Positions 1-6,200 of a DNA stretch of 20,794 nt are shown one piece after another. The stretch covers positions 1 to 20,794 of the forward strand of contig CAZWEJ010000008.1 in assembly GCA_964632435.1 (NCBI GenBank). The letters are read 5' to 3'. This DNA comes from CAZWEJ01 sp964632435. GTDB lineage: Bacteria > Patescibacteriota > Saccharimonadia > UBA4664 > SCTI01. Numbering within the stretch: the first letter of the stretch is position 1; every line of letters starts with the position of its first letter. The translations under genes were made by a program, and so were the position numbers. The notes under the pieces were generated by a model. That model was not told the DNA's origin and ran no database searches. It saw only the letters and a list, made by a program, of their open reading frames with translations.

Positions 1-25
1 GCCAAACTTTTCGCTTGGATATCAT
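1..25 (-). CDS. Possible 5' end of a gene leaving the left edge
   Basis: On the minus strand an ATG at 25-23 opens a frame reading MISKRKVW to the window edge. It sits 7 nt after a perfect TATAAT (38-33), the same geometry as the leaderless-type start at 295. There is no Shine-Dalgarno. Only eight codons are visible, so the product cannot be named and the gene may not be real. Confidence 0.3.
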
Positions 26-32
26 GCTTATG

Positions 33-38
33 ATTATA
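33..38 (-). promoter_or_regulatory. Candidate -10 box TATAAT
   Basis: Perfect TATAAT on the minus strand between tRNA-Gly and the possible gene start at 25. No convincing -35 is visible, since that position falls inside the tRNA gene. It would place the transcript start at about the ATG. Confidence 0.35.
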
Positions 39-49
39 GGGATAATTGC

Positions 50-123
50 TGGAGCGGGTAAGGGGAATCGAACCCCTCTCTCAACCTTGGGAAGGTTGCG
101 TTCTACCGATGAACTATACCCGC
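50..123 (-). tRNA. tRNA-Gly (anticodon CCC)
   Basis: Full cloverleaf on the minus strand: acceptor GCGGGTA/TACCCGC, anticodon stem CAACC/GGTTG around the loop TTCCCAA (anticodon CCC, reads GGG), T arm AGGGG-TTCGATT-CCCCT, discriminator T and an encoded CCA. It lies 11 nt downstream of tRNA-Thr and probably shares its transcript. Confidence 0.95.
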
Positions 124-134
124 ATCAATATTTA

Positions 135-210
135 TGGAGCCGATGAGCGGACTTGAACCGCTGACCTCTGCTTTACGAAAGCATTGCTCTACCAGCTGAG
201 CTACATCGGC
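135..210 (-). tRNA. tRNA-Thr (anticodon CGT)
   Basis: Full cloverleaf on the minus strand: acceptor GCCGATG/CATCGGC, D arm GCTC/GAGC, anticodon loop TTCGTAA (CGT, reads ACG), T arm with GTTCAAG, discriminator T73 and encoded CCA. The outermost anticodon-stem pair (27-43) is an A-G mismatch. The 3' end UCCA is exactly complementary to the UGGA of the T-box-like bulge upstream of thrS (12634-12637). A weak -10 (TATGAT, minus strand, 232-227) lies just upstream. Confidence 0.95.
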
Positions 211-279
211 ACAAAGCGCTTCGACCATCATATTCAAGCAGAAAAATGATACTTTTTCCAGCAGTGAGGGAGCATCAGA

Positions 280-288
280 TGGTATAAT
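280..288 (+). promoter_or_regulatory. Extended -10 promoter, leaderless start
   Basis: TGG-TATAAT forms an extended -10 element (TGn plus a perfect hexamer at 283-288). The ATG of the next gene begins 7 nt after the hexamer, where transcription would start, and no Shine-Dalgarno fits in between. No -35 is recognisable. This implies a leaderless mRNA for the 295-3508 operon. Confidence 0.65.
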
Positions 289-294
289 ACTCCC

Positions 295-690
295 ATGAAA
301 CCGGCAGCGCTTAAGCAGAATATTAGGCAGCTACATCCAAAAGTCGTAAGACAGCATCCACTTTTTAAGGACCCAATCTCATTAGGCGCCCTTAGTGTTT
401 CTGTGATTGTAAATATTCTTACTCTAGTCTTGATGATCGTTAAGCTGGATCAAGTCGATTATCCTGTGCCAACCCATTACCTGAGCCTAGTAGGTTTCGA
501 TGAGGTAGGGGCTTGGTGGTCAAACTATAGATTGGTCGTATTCTCAATCGCTGTCACCCTTATTAATAGCTTGCTAGCGGCTAAAGCGTTTCAAAGAAAC
601 CGCTTGGCAAGCTTCTTCCTGTTAATCGGAGCAGCCTCTGTTAGCATCCTATGCTTAGTAATTAGTTCAGCATTTGCCGAGATTGTTTAA
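295..690 (+). CDS. Small membrane protein, three predicted TM segments
   Basis: 131-residue protein with a basic N-terminus (residues 1-25, rich in K, R and Q) and three hydrophobic stretches at about 29-51, 76-95 and 105-127. Between the first two lies a soluble segment with the pattern VPTHYLSLVGFDEVGAWW. The combination PTHY/PLHY, then G-x-D and G-x-W, recalls small membrane proteins I associate with CPR genomes; no biochemical role is known to me. It is the first gene of a three-gene operon, and its TAA overlaps the ATG of the glycosyltransferase by 1 nt, which suggests translational coupling. A role beside the polysaccharide enzymes is inferred from context only. The start is set by the promoter geometry. 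Confidence 0.8.
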   Translation: MKPAALKQNIRQLHPKVVRQHPLFKDPISLGALSVSVIVNILTLVLMIVKLDQVDYPVPTHYLSLVGFDEVGAWWSNYRLVVFSIAVTLINSLLAAKAFQRNRLASFFLLIGAASVSILCLVISSAFAEIV

Positions 691-2390
691 TGCCATACAA
701 AAAAGATAGATACGTATATATAACCGACCAGCGCTGGTTTATAAGATCGCTCGAAATTTTCCCAGGGGCGCTTACCTGGACGATACTCGCCGCGCCTGTC
801 TTGTTGAGTATTTGGCAGCCGATTCTGGTAGCAATCTTTATTATCGCATTCGACCTTTTTTGGTTGGTAAAATCCTTCCGATTGAGTACTGCGCTCATCC
901 GAGGTTATCGCCGCCTGCATAAATCTGAGCGGGTTGATTGGTCTATTCGACTTGATTGGATTCGCAAGCCCGATGAGTATCTGGCAAGCGCCGAGAATAA
1001 GATGAAGGATCTGCTAAAGAAGAATCCCAAAGCTAAAAGGGGGTTGTGGCAGCCAAATCAAAAAGCCTGGAAGCAGCATTCGAAATATGTTGAGTTGTCG
1101 CACGAGATCGATACCCTCCGAGATATCAAGAATCGGGAGAGCGCCATTTTACATCCAGATAGTCTCTTTAACCTAGTCATCATGGCGGTTTACAACGAAA
1201 CCCAGGATATTATTGAGCCCTCAATTAAATCGCTACTAGAGGTTGATTACCCCGCAAAGCAGCTAATGTTGGTGGTTGCCTACGAAGAAAGAGGGCCCGA
1301 ATCAACCAAGCAGATCGCTCGCGATATGGTAGAGAAGTACGGGCCCAAGTTTGCCTATGCGGCAGCCATTGAGCATCCAGATGGCATAGAGGGGGAGGTT
1401 ATCGGAAAGGGCGGCAACATTACCTTCGCTGGGCGAAAAGTTACCGAAGACCTGCTTGAGCAAGGTGTTGACCCAGAGCATGTTATTGTGACCACCTTCG
1501 ATTCCGATCACAGGGCAGGGAGACAGTACTTTACTGTATTGAGCTACCTTTATGCAATGGATCCAAATCGCAATCGCAAGTCGTATCAACCGGTGCCAAT
1601 GTTCTACAACAACATTTGGGATGTACCCGCACCAATGCGAATTATTGCAACCAATAACTCCTTCTGGCTTCTCATGGAAACTATGCGGCCGCATCGGTTG
1701 CGCAACTTTGCCGCCCATGCCCAAAGTCTAAGAGCCCTCCTTGATACCGATTTCTGGAGCGTTTCTACTCCCGTAGAAGACGGCCATCAGTACTGGAGGA
1801 GTTACTTTGCCTTTAACGGTGATCATCAAGTGGTGCCAATGTACGTTCCTGTCTACCAGGATGCGGTTTTAGCTGAGACGTATCCAAAAACCTTTATTGC
1901 TCAGTACAAGCAGTTAAGAAGGTGGGCATATGGTATCTCGGATTTCCCATATGTGGTACGTAACAATATCCGAAACAGTAACATCCCATTGCATTCAAAA
2001 ATTGCTCAAACCTGGCGTCAAATTGAAGGTCATATAAGCTGGTCAACAACAGCGCTAATTGTAACTTTTGTTGCCTGGCTACCACTCTTCTTGAACGAAG
2101 AGTTTAGAATGCGATCAGAACTTGCGCATCAGCTCCCAATTTTAGCTAGCTACATGATGAACATTGCCCTGGTGGCTCTTATTATTATGATTGCAATCAG
2201 CATGATATCGCTTCCGCCCAGGCCAGCTCGTTACGGCCATCGTAGAAATATTGGAATGTTGCTTCAATGGATATTGCTTCCAGTAGTCTCAATTGCATTT
2301 AGCGCTATGGCGGCAATTGATGCACAGACTCGGTTAATGCTGGGTAAGTACTTGGCATTCCAAGTAACTCCAAAGAGTAGGAAAAAATGA
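690..2390 (+). CDS. Membrane GT2 glycosyltransferase, processive type
   Basis: 566-residue integral membrane glycosyltransferase. Two hydrophobic segments (about 27-60) precede a cytoplasmic GT-A domain that starts near NLVIMAVYNETQDI. Signature residues are visible: DSD at 271-273 (metal and nucleotide-sugar binding), ED at 363-364 (catalytic base region) and QLRRW at 408-412. The D, DxD, ED, Q(Q/R)xRW set is that of cellulose/hyaluronan-synthase-like GT2 enzymes, which extend a polymer and often export it. At least three more TM segments follow (about 445-545). Donor sugar and product cannot be read from the sequence. It overlaps the upstream gene by 1 nt and the sugar-1-phosphate transferase gene by 4 nt (ATGA), so the three are surely co-translated. 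A role in surface polysaccharide or wall polymer assembly is inferred. Confidence 0.85.
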   Translation: MPYKKDRYVYITDQRWFIRSLEIFPGALTWTILAAPVLLSIWQPILVAIFIIAFDLFWLVKSFRLSTALIRGYRRLHKSERVDWSIRLDWIRKPDEYLASAENKMKDLLKKNPKAKRGLWQPNQKAWKQHSKYVELSHEIDTLRDIKNRESAILHPDSLFNLVIMAVYNETQDIIEPSIKSLLEVDYPAKQLMLVVAYEERGPESTKQIARDMVEKYGPKFAYAAAIEHPDGIEGEVIGKGGNITFAGRKVTEDLLEQGVDPEHVIVTTFDSDHRAGRQYFTVLSYLYAMDPNRNRKSYQPVPMFYNNIWDVPAPMRIIATNNSFWLLMETMRPHRLRNFAAHAQSLRALLDTDFWSVSTPVEDGHQYWRSYFAFNGDHQVVPMYVPVYQDAVLAETYPKTFIAQYKQLRRWAYGISDFPYVVRNNIRNSNIPLHSKIAQTWRQIEGHISWSTTALIVTFVAWLPLFLNEEFRMRSELAHQLPILASYMMNIALVALIIMIAISMISLPPRPARYGHRRNIGMLLQWILLPVVSIAFSAMAAIDAQTRLMLGKYLAFQVTPKSRKK

Positions 2391-3508
2391 TCTATCTAAT
2401 CGCATTTGCATGCGCCTGGATTCTAACGGTTAGCTTAACTCCGCTTGTACGCAAATATGCTCTCCAGCGGGGGATTGTTGCTCAGCCAAGCGGCCAGAAG
2501 TCTCATGCTTTGGATAACCGTATAATCCCTTATCTAGGCGGCCTGGCTATCTTTGGTAGTTTTATCATAACGGCAGTTTTGTTTATGCCATTCGGAAGAC
2601 AGCTTGCCGCCCTGCTGACCGCCTGTACTTTGTTGGCGGTTGTCGGTGCGATTGATGACGTTAAGCGACTTAGTGCCTGGACCAGGTTGGGCTGGCAGTT
2701 TGTCGCGGCCTGTATCGCCCTCGCAGGCGGAATTGGTATCACTGCAATTACCAATCCTTTTGGCGGGATGATTGACCTTACTTGGGGTAGGTTTATGGTC
2801 GATTTGGGGTTCTGGCAATTCCATATCACTCCGATAGCAAACCTGTTAAGTATTCTCTGGATGATGGGTATGGTCAACGTTATTAACTTCCTTGATGGTC
2901 TTGATGGGTTGGCGAGTGGAGTAAGCGGTATTGCCGCTTTAGTGATCTTTGCTCTTTCGATCAGCCCTACAGTCGATCAACCACTTGTAGCGCTACTCGC
3001 GATTATTCTGGCCGGTTCGGCGCTTGGGTTTCTGCCCTTCAACTTTTATCCCGCGCGTATCTTTATGGGGGATAGCGGTGCCTATTTCCTGGGTCTAACC
3101 CTGGCTATGCTAGCAATTTACTCTGGAGGTAAGCTGGCGACTGCAATGCTTGTTCTCGGGTTCACAATTATTGATGCTCTCTGGGCAGCAATGAGGCGCA
3201 TTAGAAGGGGGGTGCACCCATTTACCGCAGATCGGGAGCATTTACACCATTTGCTGCTTAAGGCGGGGCTAAGTCAACGTAGAGCGGTTCTATTGCTGTA
3301 TTTGATTGCCGCAGTATTTGGGATGGTTGCTTTATCGCTCCACAGCTTCGAGAAGATGGTCGCTATGATTGTTCTATTTGTCGCAATTGGCGTCCTTATC
3401 GCGGCTTTAATTCGTATTAGTAATTCCAAGACAGCTCGCGCAATTGAAGGTGTCGCTGGTGGGATTGCGTCGGCTGACCTCAAGCCCGTAGAGAAAACCA
3501 AAAAGTAG
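2387..3508 (+). CDS. Undecaprenyl-phosphate sugar-1-phosphate transferase (TagO/WecA type)
   Basis: 373-residue polytopic membrane enzyme of the MraY/WecA/TagO family, which transfers a sugar-1-phosphate (usually GlcNAc-1-P) from UDP-sugar to undecaprenyl phosphate and so starts a lipid-linked glycan. Family signatures are present: DD at 90-91, NFLDGLDGL from 167 (D170, D173), FMGDSG at 226-231 and HLHH at 285-288 in a cytoplasmic loop. The C-terminal cytoplasmic histidine motif favours the WecA/TagO branch over MraY, and no mur genes adjoin it. It overlaps the GT2 gene by 4 nt and ends the operon. Together they suggest synthesis of a lipid-linked surface polymer (teichoic-acid-like or other). 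The exact sugar is unknown. Confidence 0.9.
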   Translation: MIYLIAFACAWILTVSLTPLVRKYALQRGIVAQPSGQKSHALDNRIIPYLGGLAIFGSFIITAVLFMPFGRQLAALLTACTLLAVVGAIDDVKRLSAWTRLGWQFVAACIALAGGIGITAITNPFGGMIDLTWGRFMVDLGFWQFHITPIANLLSILWMMGMVNVINFLDGLDGLASGVSGIAALVIFALSISPTVDQPLVALLAIILAGSALGFLPFNFYPARIFMGDSGAYFLGLTLAMLAIYSGGKLATAMLVLGFTIIDALWAAMRRIRRGVHPFTADREHLHHLLLKAGLSQRRAVLLLYLIAAVFGMVALSLHSFEKMVAMIVLFVAIGVLIAALIRISNSKTARAIEGVAGGIASADLKPVEKTKK

Positions 3509-3535
3509 ACTTCTTTATCTGATATCCGGTATAAT
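3506..3535 (+). promoter_or_regulatory. Promoter of the zinc-ribbon gene
   Basis: Perfect -10 TATAAT (3530-3535) preceded by a weak -35 TAGACT (3506-3511) at 18-bp spacing. Transcription would begin near 3542, after the upstream GTG at 3538 and before the Shine-Dalgarno, which decides the start codon of the next gene. It probably also serves rplY. Confidence 0.6.
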
Positions 3536-3561
3536 GAGTGTATAAAGAGGGGACCTCAAAA

Positions 3562-3891
3562 ATGAGTAGAAAACACCTACAGGACTTGATCAATAATCTG
3601 CAAGAGTTCTATAAGTGCCCTTCTTGTGACACCAGTTACTTCCTTGACGATATCAACTACCTCGGAGAACTGAACGGATTTAGCTTTGTTCAGCTCAATT
3701 GCCACGAATGTTCATTGCCGGTACTTGCTACCGTTTCGATGGGAGGCAAGACGCCCAAGCGTGATAAAACCGATTTGGTCTCGAGCGAGGAAGCGAAGTT
3801 TGCGGCTATGGGAAGCATAAGCGCCGATGAGATAGCTGAATTCCACAGGTATATCTCTAGGAAAAAAGGCGGCTTCTCAAAAAAGCGTTAG
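3562..3891 (+). CDS. Small zinc-ribbon protein, function unknown
   Basis: 109 residues. The start is ATG 3562, preceded by the Shine-Dalgarno AGAGGGG; the in-frame GTG at 3538 lies upstream of the predicted transcript start. Two CxxC knuckles, C19-P-S-C22 and C47-H-E-C50, 24 residues apart, form a likely zinc ribbon. The C-terminal half is polar and ends in a basic tail rich in lysine (KKGGFSKKR), which would suit nucleic-acid or ribosome binding. I do not recognise a named family. It is followed 37 nt later by ribosomal protein L25, so a translation-related role is possible but is inference. Confidence 0.75.
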   Translation: MSRKHLQDLINNLQEFYKCPSCDTSYFLDDINYLGELNGFSFVQLNCHECSLPVLATVSMGGKTPKRDKTDLVSSEEAKFAAMGSISADEIAEFHRYISRKKGGFSKKR

Positions 3892-3928
3892 CTGGTTTAA
3901 AGGCGGTAGAATAGGAGCATAATTTGCT

Positions 3929-4642
3929 ATGTCAGATAAAGTAGTTTTGAATGTAAAGCCTCGTGAGGTAAAGGGTAAGGCGGTTAAAAGTCTGCGTAAT
4001 GAGGGCGAGACCCCAGCTGTAGTATACGGACAGGGGAATGAAGCCGAACCGGTCAGCATCAACACTCTTGAACTCAATAAGGCCTTTGCTAAAGCGGGCG
4101 GGAATAAAATTATCGGTATTAAAATTGATGATGCTCGCCAGAAAAACGCTCTATTTCATGAGGTTCAGAAGGATGCTAGGGGCAACATCTCCCATGTAGA
4201 TTTTTACCTGGTAAAGATGAACGAAAAGTTAAAGGCAGAGGTTCCAATTCATATTACCGGCGAATCCACCGCTGTTTACCAGCAGGAGGGAAGCTTGGTC
4301 CAACCGCTTCAAACAATTGAAGTTGAAGCTTTGCCAGCGGATCTCCCAGAAAACTTTGAGGTTGATATTTCTGTTCTCGATGACTTCGAGAAGTCGATTA
4401 CCGTCGCCGACATGAAGGTTCCTCAGGGAGTAGAAATTTTGACCCCCGCCGAGGAGTTGATTGCAAAGGTTGAGCCACCACGAAGTGATGAGGAGCTTGA
4501 GGCTCTAGATGAGGAGATCGACGAAGCTGCCGAGATGCCTGAAGGTGTTCAGGAGGATCAAGAGGTTGTTGACGAAGATCAGGAGACTCGCAAGGAAGAG
4601 ACTAACAAAGCTGACGGAGTGCCATCGACTCCGAATCAGTAA
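3929..4642 (+). CDS. rplY: Ribosomal protein L25 (TL5/CTC long form)
   Basis: 237 residues, the long two-domain form of L25 that binds 5S rRNA in the large subunit. The N-terminal L25 domain (about 1-95) shows the typical RNEGETPAVVYG segment and the HVDFYLV strand; the C-terminal TL5/CTC beta domain (about 96-190) includes HITGESTAVYQQEGSLVQ and LPENFEVDIS. The last 45 residues are a very acidic, probably disordered tail (many E and D). The ATG is preceded by TAGGAG at 3912-3917 with an 11-nt gap. A TAGAAT hexamer (3907-3912) and a CATAAT hexamer (3918-3923) also lie upstream, so an extra promoter cannot be excluded. It ends just before a strong terminator. Confidence 0.93.
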   Translation: MSDKVVLNVKPREVKGKAVKSLRNEGETPAVVYGQGNEAEPVSINTLELNKAFAKAGGNKIIGIKIDDARQKNALFHEVQKDARGNISHVDFYLVKMNEKLKAEVPIHITGESTAVYQQEGSLVQPLQTIEVEALPADLPENFEVDISVLDDFEKSITVADMKVPQGVEILTPAEELIAKVEPPRSDEELEALDEEIDEAAEMPEGVQEDQEVVDEDQETRKEETNKADGVPSTPNQ

Positions 4643-4654
4643 TCTCTATATCTG

Positions 4655-4694
4655 AAACAAAAAACCGGCTTGTCTGAGGGCCGGTTTTTTGTTT
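4655..4694 (+). terminator. Intrinsic terminator after rplY
   Basis: Perfect 15-bp inverted repeat: AAACAAAAAACCGGC (4655-4669) and GCCGGTTTTTTGTTT (4680-4694) with a 10-nt loop. The GC core is followed by six Ts. It is symmetric enough to work in both directions and also insulates the accessory pair that follows. Confidence 0.93.
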
Positions 4695-4720
4695 ACACCC
4701 AGAGGTAGTTATGGTTGAAT
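4692..4720 (+). promoter_or_regulatory. Candidate promoter for the paralogous gene pair
   Basis: TTTACA (4692-4697), 17-bp spacer, TTGAAT (4715-4720). The -35 overlaps the last bases of the terminator stem. The -10 is weak, so this is tentative; transcription would start near 4727, inside the short ORF at 4711. Confidence 0.3.
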
Positions 4721-4758
4721 ACACCCAGCACGGTTTCGTCCTAAGGGAGGAAAGATAG
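4711..4758 (+). CDS. Possible 15-codon leader ORF
   Basis: ATG at 4711 preceded by AGAGG (4701-4705) opens a 15-codon frame (MVEYTQHGFVLREER) whose TAG overlaps the GTG start of the next gene by 1 nt (TAGTG). That junction is typical of translational coupling. It has no run of regulatory codons. The candidate promoter above would start inside it, so either that promoter or this ORF is wrong, or transcription comes from further upstream. It could be chance. Confidence 0.3.
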   Translation: MVEYTQHGFVLREER

Positions 4759-5081
4759 TGTTGGACGTTTACATCAAGGGGTACTTGTCGAAAGTCAAAT
4801 CTGTCCTTGTCAGGGCTTGGCGATATGGAATGATGGAGGACCGACTCGGCGCCGCCATGCTCGTTCTCAAGTATGGCACGGTCTTTGACTATAGCCTTAC
4901 TCCCGATCAAGCCAATGGTATGGATTATCTCCATCGCAAAGGGTTTGTCGACTGGAGTATAAAAAAAGACGAAAGGTACTGGTTTATTGCTGAGTCGAAT
5001 ATGAAAGTTAGGGGTTTTGTTCAAAAGGAGTCCTCAAAATTGGGGCGCAGGGTCTCCTCGGACTGCGTGGAGGTGTACTGA
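4758..5081 (+). CDS. Orphan protein A of a tandem paralogous pair
   Basis: 107 residues, GTG start with a strong Shine-Dalgarno (GGGAGGAAAG, 4745-4754). I recognise no named family. It is clearly homologous to the next gene: both carry a basic N-terminus ending in R-x-x-RY, then LGAA-x-LVL, then (L/F)TPDQ-x-NG and a helix, a variable charged turn, a tryptophan strand, and a C-terminal helix ending in a G-R or GRLG motif. A helix, helix, strand pattern around TPDQANGMDYLHRKGFVDW could be a winged-helix-like fold, but this is a guess. No signal peptide or membrane segment. Both genes look more GC-rich than the housekeeping genes and are enclosed between two strong terminators, as a mobile or lineage-specific cassette would be. 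Confidence 0.75.
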   Translation: MLDVYIKGYLSKVKSVLVRAWRYGMMEDRLGAAMLVLKYGTVFDYSLTPDQANGMDYLHRKGFVDWSIKKDERYWFIAESNMKVRGFVQKESSKLGRRVSSDCVEVY

Positions 5082-5425
5082 TGAGAATTCGAATCCGCTT
5101 GCGCAGGCTCTATCGGTATATGCAAAGAGTTGATGCCTTGGGGGCGGCTGCTCTTGTTCTCGACAAGAGGCCAGTTCTAGAGAGTGAGTTCACTCCCGAT
5201 CAGCTCAATGGAGCCTTCTTGCTCCAAAATGAGGGGCTGCTATACAAGGAAGATCGAGAGGCTGGTGGGATTATCTGGAGACCGACTTCAGTGAGCCGCC
5301 TGCAGAAATGGGCCTGTGAAGAGGCAGGGCGTCTCGGGATCGATCTCAACGGGTATCAGCCTGAAAGGGCAGACCCTCCAGGCACAACCCTCATCCCTGT
5401 AAGCGGCTACCCAGCGCCCCGTTAA
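5081..5425 (+). CDS. Orphan protein B of a tandem paralogous pair
   Basis: 114 residues, homologous to the preceding protein (shared RY, LGAA-x-LVL, TPDQ-x-NG and C-terminal (G)RLG motifs), so the pair arose by tandem duplication followed by strong divergence. The ATG overlaps the upstream TGA by 1 nt (TGATG) and is preceded by GGAGG within the upstream gene. The N-terminus is very arginine-rich (MRIRIRLRRLYRY); the C-terminal 25 residues are proline-rich and absent from protein A. The stop codon lies in the loop of the terminator that follows. Function unknown. The two products may work together as a heteromer, which is inferred from coupling and homology only. Confidence 0.75.
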   Translation: MRIRIRLRRLYRYMQRVDALGAAALVLDKRPVLESEFTPDQLNGAFLLQNEGLLYKEDREAGGIIWRPTSVSRLQKWACEEAGRLGIDLNGYQPERADPPGTTLIPVSGYPAPR

Positions 5426-5445
5426 CCGGGGCGCTAGTACTTTTT
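5413..5445 (+). terminator. Intrinsic terminator after the paralogous pair
   Basis: Stem AGCGCCCCG (5413-5421) pairs with CGGGGCGCT (5427-5435) around a 5-nt loop, then AGTAC and five Ts (5441-5445). The stop codon of the upstream gene (5423-5425) lies within the loop. Confidence 0.85.
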
Positions 5446-5475
5446 ACCCACAAATCGGTGGGTAAGTTAGTACTT
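5436..5475. repeat. Imperfect inverted repeat between convergent genes
   Basis: TACCCAC (5445-5451) and GTGGGTA (5458-5464) form a 7-bp stem with a 6-nt loop, flanked outside by two copies of the palindrome AGTACT (5436-5441 and 5470-5475) that can also pair. It overlaps the end of nrdR. No T-run follows on either strand, so it is not a standard terminator; it may stabilise the 3' end of the nrdR transcript. Confidence 0.4.
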
Positions 5476-5910
5476 CTTGAGCTCCCGCTTAAGCTGAGCT
5501 TCATTCACTACGTCTGCCTGATTGGCGAGGTAGCGCATAAATGCAATCATATTGTAATTCTTTAAGGTTTGAAGAGTAATGGCGGCAATCTCTTCAGACG
5601 AAATAATATCTTTTTTGGAATCTAGAATCTTTGATTCGATAGTATCGGTTACTGCATCAACCACATTTTGCTTATTATCGATTGATCGAAAAGCGCCATA
5701 TACACCTGTGAACAGCTTAGCTCTAGAGTAGCGCTCCTTCGAGCCGGTTTTTTTAATAACCTTAAGAAAACCTAAATCCACTGCCTCATAGGTGGTAAAT
5801 GATTCATTGCATTCAAGACAACGCCTTCTACGCCAAATTTGAGTACCAAATTTAGTCGGGCGAGTGTTGAATACGTCGGTTGTTTCGGCTCTACAGTATG
5901 GGCATTTCAT
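5467..5910 (-). CDS. nrdR: Transcriptional repressor NrdR
   Basis: 147 residues, usual NrdR length. NrdR is an ATP/dATP-sensing repressor of ribonucleotide reductase genes. The N-terminal zinc ribbon has C3-P-Y-C6 and C31-L-E-C34 around the RRRRC DNA-contact region; the ATP-cone domain follows (about 46-136, starting near LGFLKVIKKTGSKERY, with the conserved YSRAKL and the FMRYLANQ end). No ribonucleotide reductase gene lies in this window. The ATG has no Shine-Dalgarno: a hairpin and a T-run end only about 10 nt before it. A good promoter (minus strand, 6011-5983) and a palindrome like a NrdR box (6028-6045) lie upstream, suggesting autoregulation. The gene ends 41 nt from the convergent orphan pair. 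Confidence 0.95.
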   Translation of the reverse strand: MKCPYCRAETTDVFNTRPTKFGTQIWRRRRCLECNESFTTYEAVDLGFLKVIKKTGSKERYSRAKLFTGVYGAFRSIDNKQNVVDAVTDTIESKILDSKKDIISSEEIAAITLQTLKNYNMIAFMRYLANQADVVNEAQLKRELKKY

Positions 5911-5919
5911 TTTGATATA

Positions 5920-5964
5920 AAAACGCTCTCGGCGTGTGGCGACCTTGTTGTCGCGACCGAGAGC
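5920..5964 (-). promoter_or_regulatory. Attenuator-like hairpin in the nrdR leader
   Basis: On the minus strand the leader contains GCTCTCGG (5964-5957) pairing with CCGAGAGC (5932-5925), an inner stem GCGAC/GTCGC with a 6-nt loop (AACAAG), and then GTTTTTATAT. Stem plus T-run looks like an intrinsic terminator placed 15-20 nt before the nrdR ATG, downstream of its promoter. It could be a transcription attenuator or a structured leader replacing the missing Shine-Dalgarno. The reverse direction has no T-run. Confidence 0.55.
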
Positions 5965-5982
5965 TTCCTTACCACAAGAACT

Positions 5983-6011
5983 ATTGTAGGGGAGCTCAAG
6001 CCTTATGTAAA
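5983..6011 (-). promoter_or_regulatory. nrdR promoter
   Basis: Minus strand TTTACA (-35, 6011-6006), 17-bp spacer, TACAAT (-10, 5988-5983). Both hexamers match consensus at five of six bases. Transcription would start near 5976, giving a leader of about 66 nt. Confidence 0.8.
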
Positions 6012-6027
6012 GAGTTTTTTAATTTTT

Positions 6028-6045
6028 ATGACAATATATTGTCAT
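6028..6045. promoter_or_regulatory. Palindromic operator resembling a NrdR box
   Basis: Perfect 18-bp palindrome ATGACAATATATTGTCAT. It closely resembles the known NrdR box (ACACwATATATwGTGT) in its AT-rich centre and outer AC/GT bases. It lies 17 bp upstream of the nrdR -35. NrdR sites usually come in pairs; I see no clear second one nearby, only a half-similar ATGACAAGATATAG at 6125-6138, about 97 bp away. Confidence 0.6.
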
Positions 6046-6200
6046 GTGACTATAAAAAACACAGGTGGATAAGTTGTGTTTGTTGGGGAAAATCTGCCAC
6101 CCAATCTGTAAATGTCTTGTGAGCATGACAAGATATAGCGCTTTTAATTACCGTTTTTTGCTTTAGAATGGGAAAAGTCCTACATTCTTAGGAGGTACAA
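6046..6200 (+). promoter_or_regulatory. Upstream region of the 6201 gene
   Basis: No gene seen. It holds a spaced inverted repeat ACACA...TGTGT (6059-6079), an inverted repeat TCTTGT/ACAAGA (6115-6120, 6128-6133), a weak -10 TAGAAT (6164-6169) without a clear -35, and a strong Shine-Dalgarno AGGAGG (6190-6195) 5 nt before the TTG start. Two dyads upstream of a weak promoter suggest regulation, but the regulator cannot be named. Confidence 0.35.

Noticed and set aside
1302..1724. 140-codon minus-strand frame inside the GT2 gene
   Set aside because: It is antisense to a gene with clear catalytic motifs, has no Shine-Dalgarno, and its product looks like no protein.
3538..3561. GTG 3538 as start of the zinc-ribbon gene
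   Set aside because: It precedes the predicted transcription start and lacks a Shine-Dalgarno, whereas ATG 3562 has AGAGGGG.
5839..6122. Plus-strand frames over the nrdR leader and promoter
   Set aside because: They overlap nrdR, its hairpin and its promoter, and have no ribosome site; the T-rich composition explains them.
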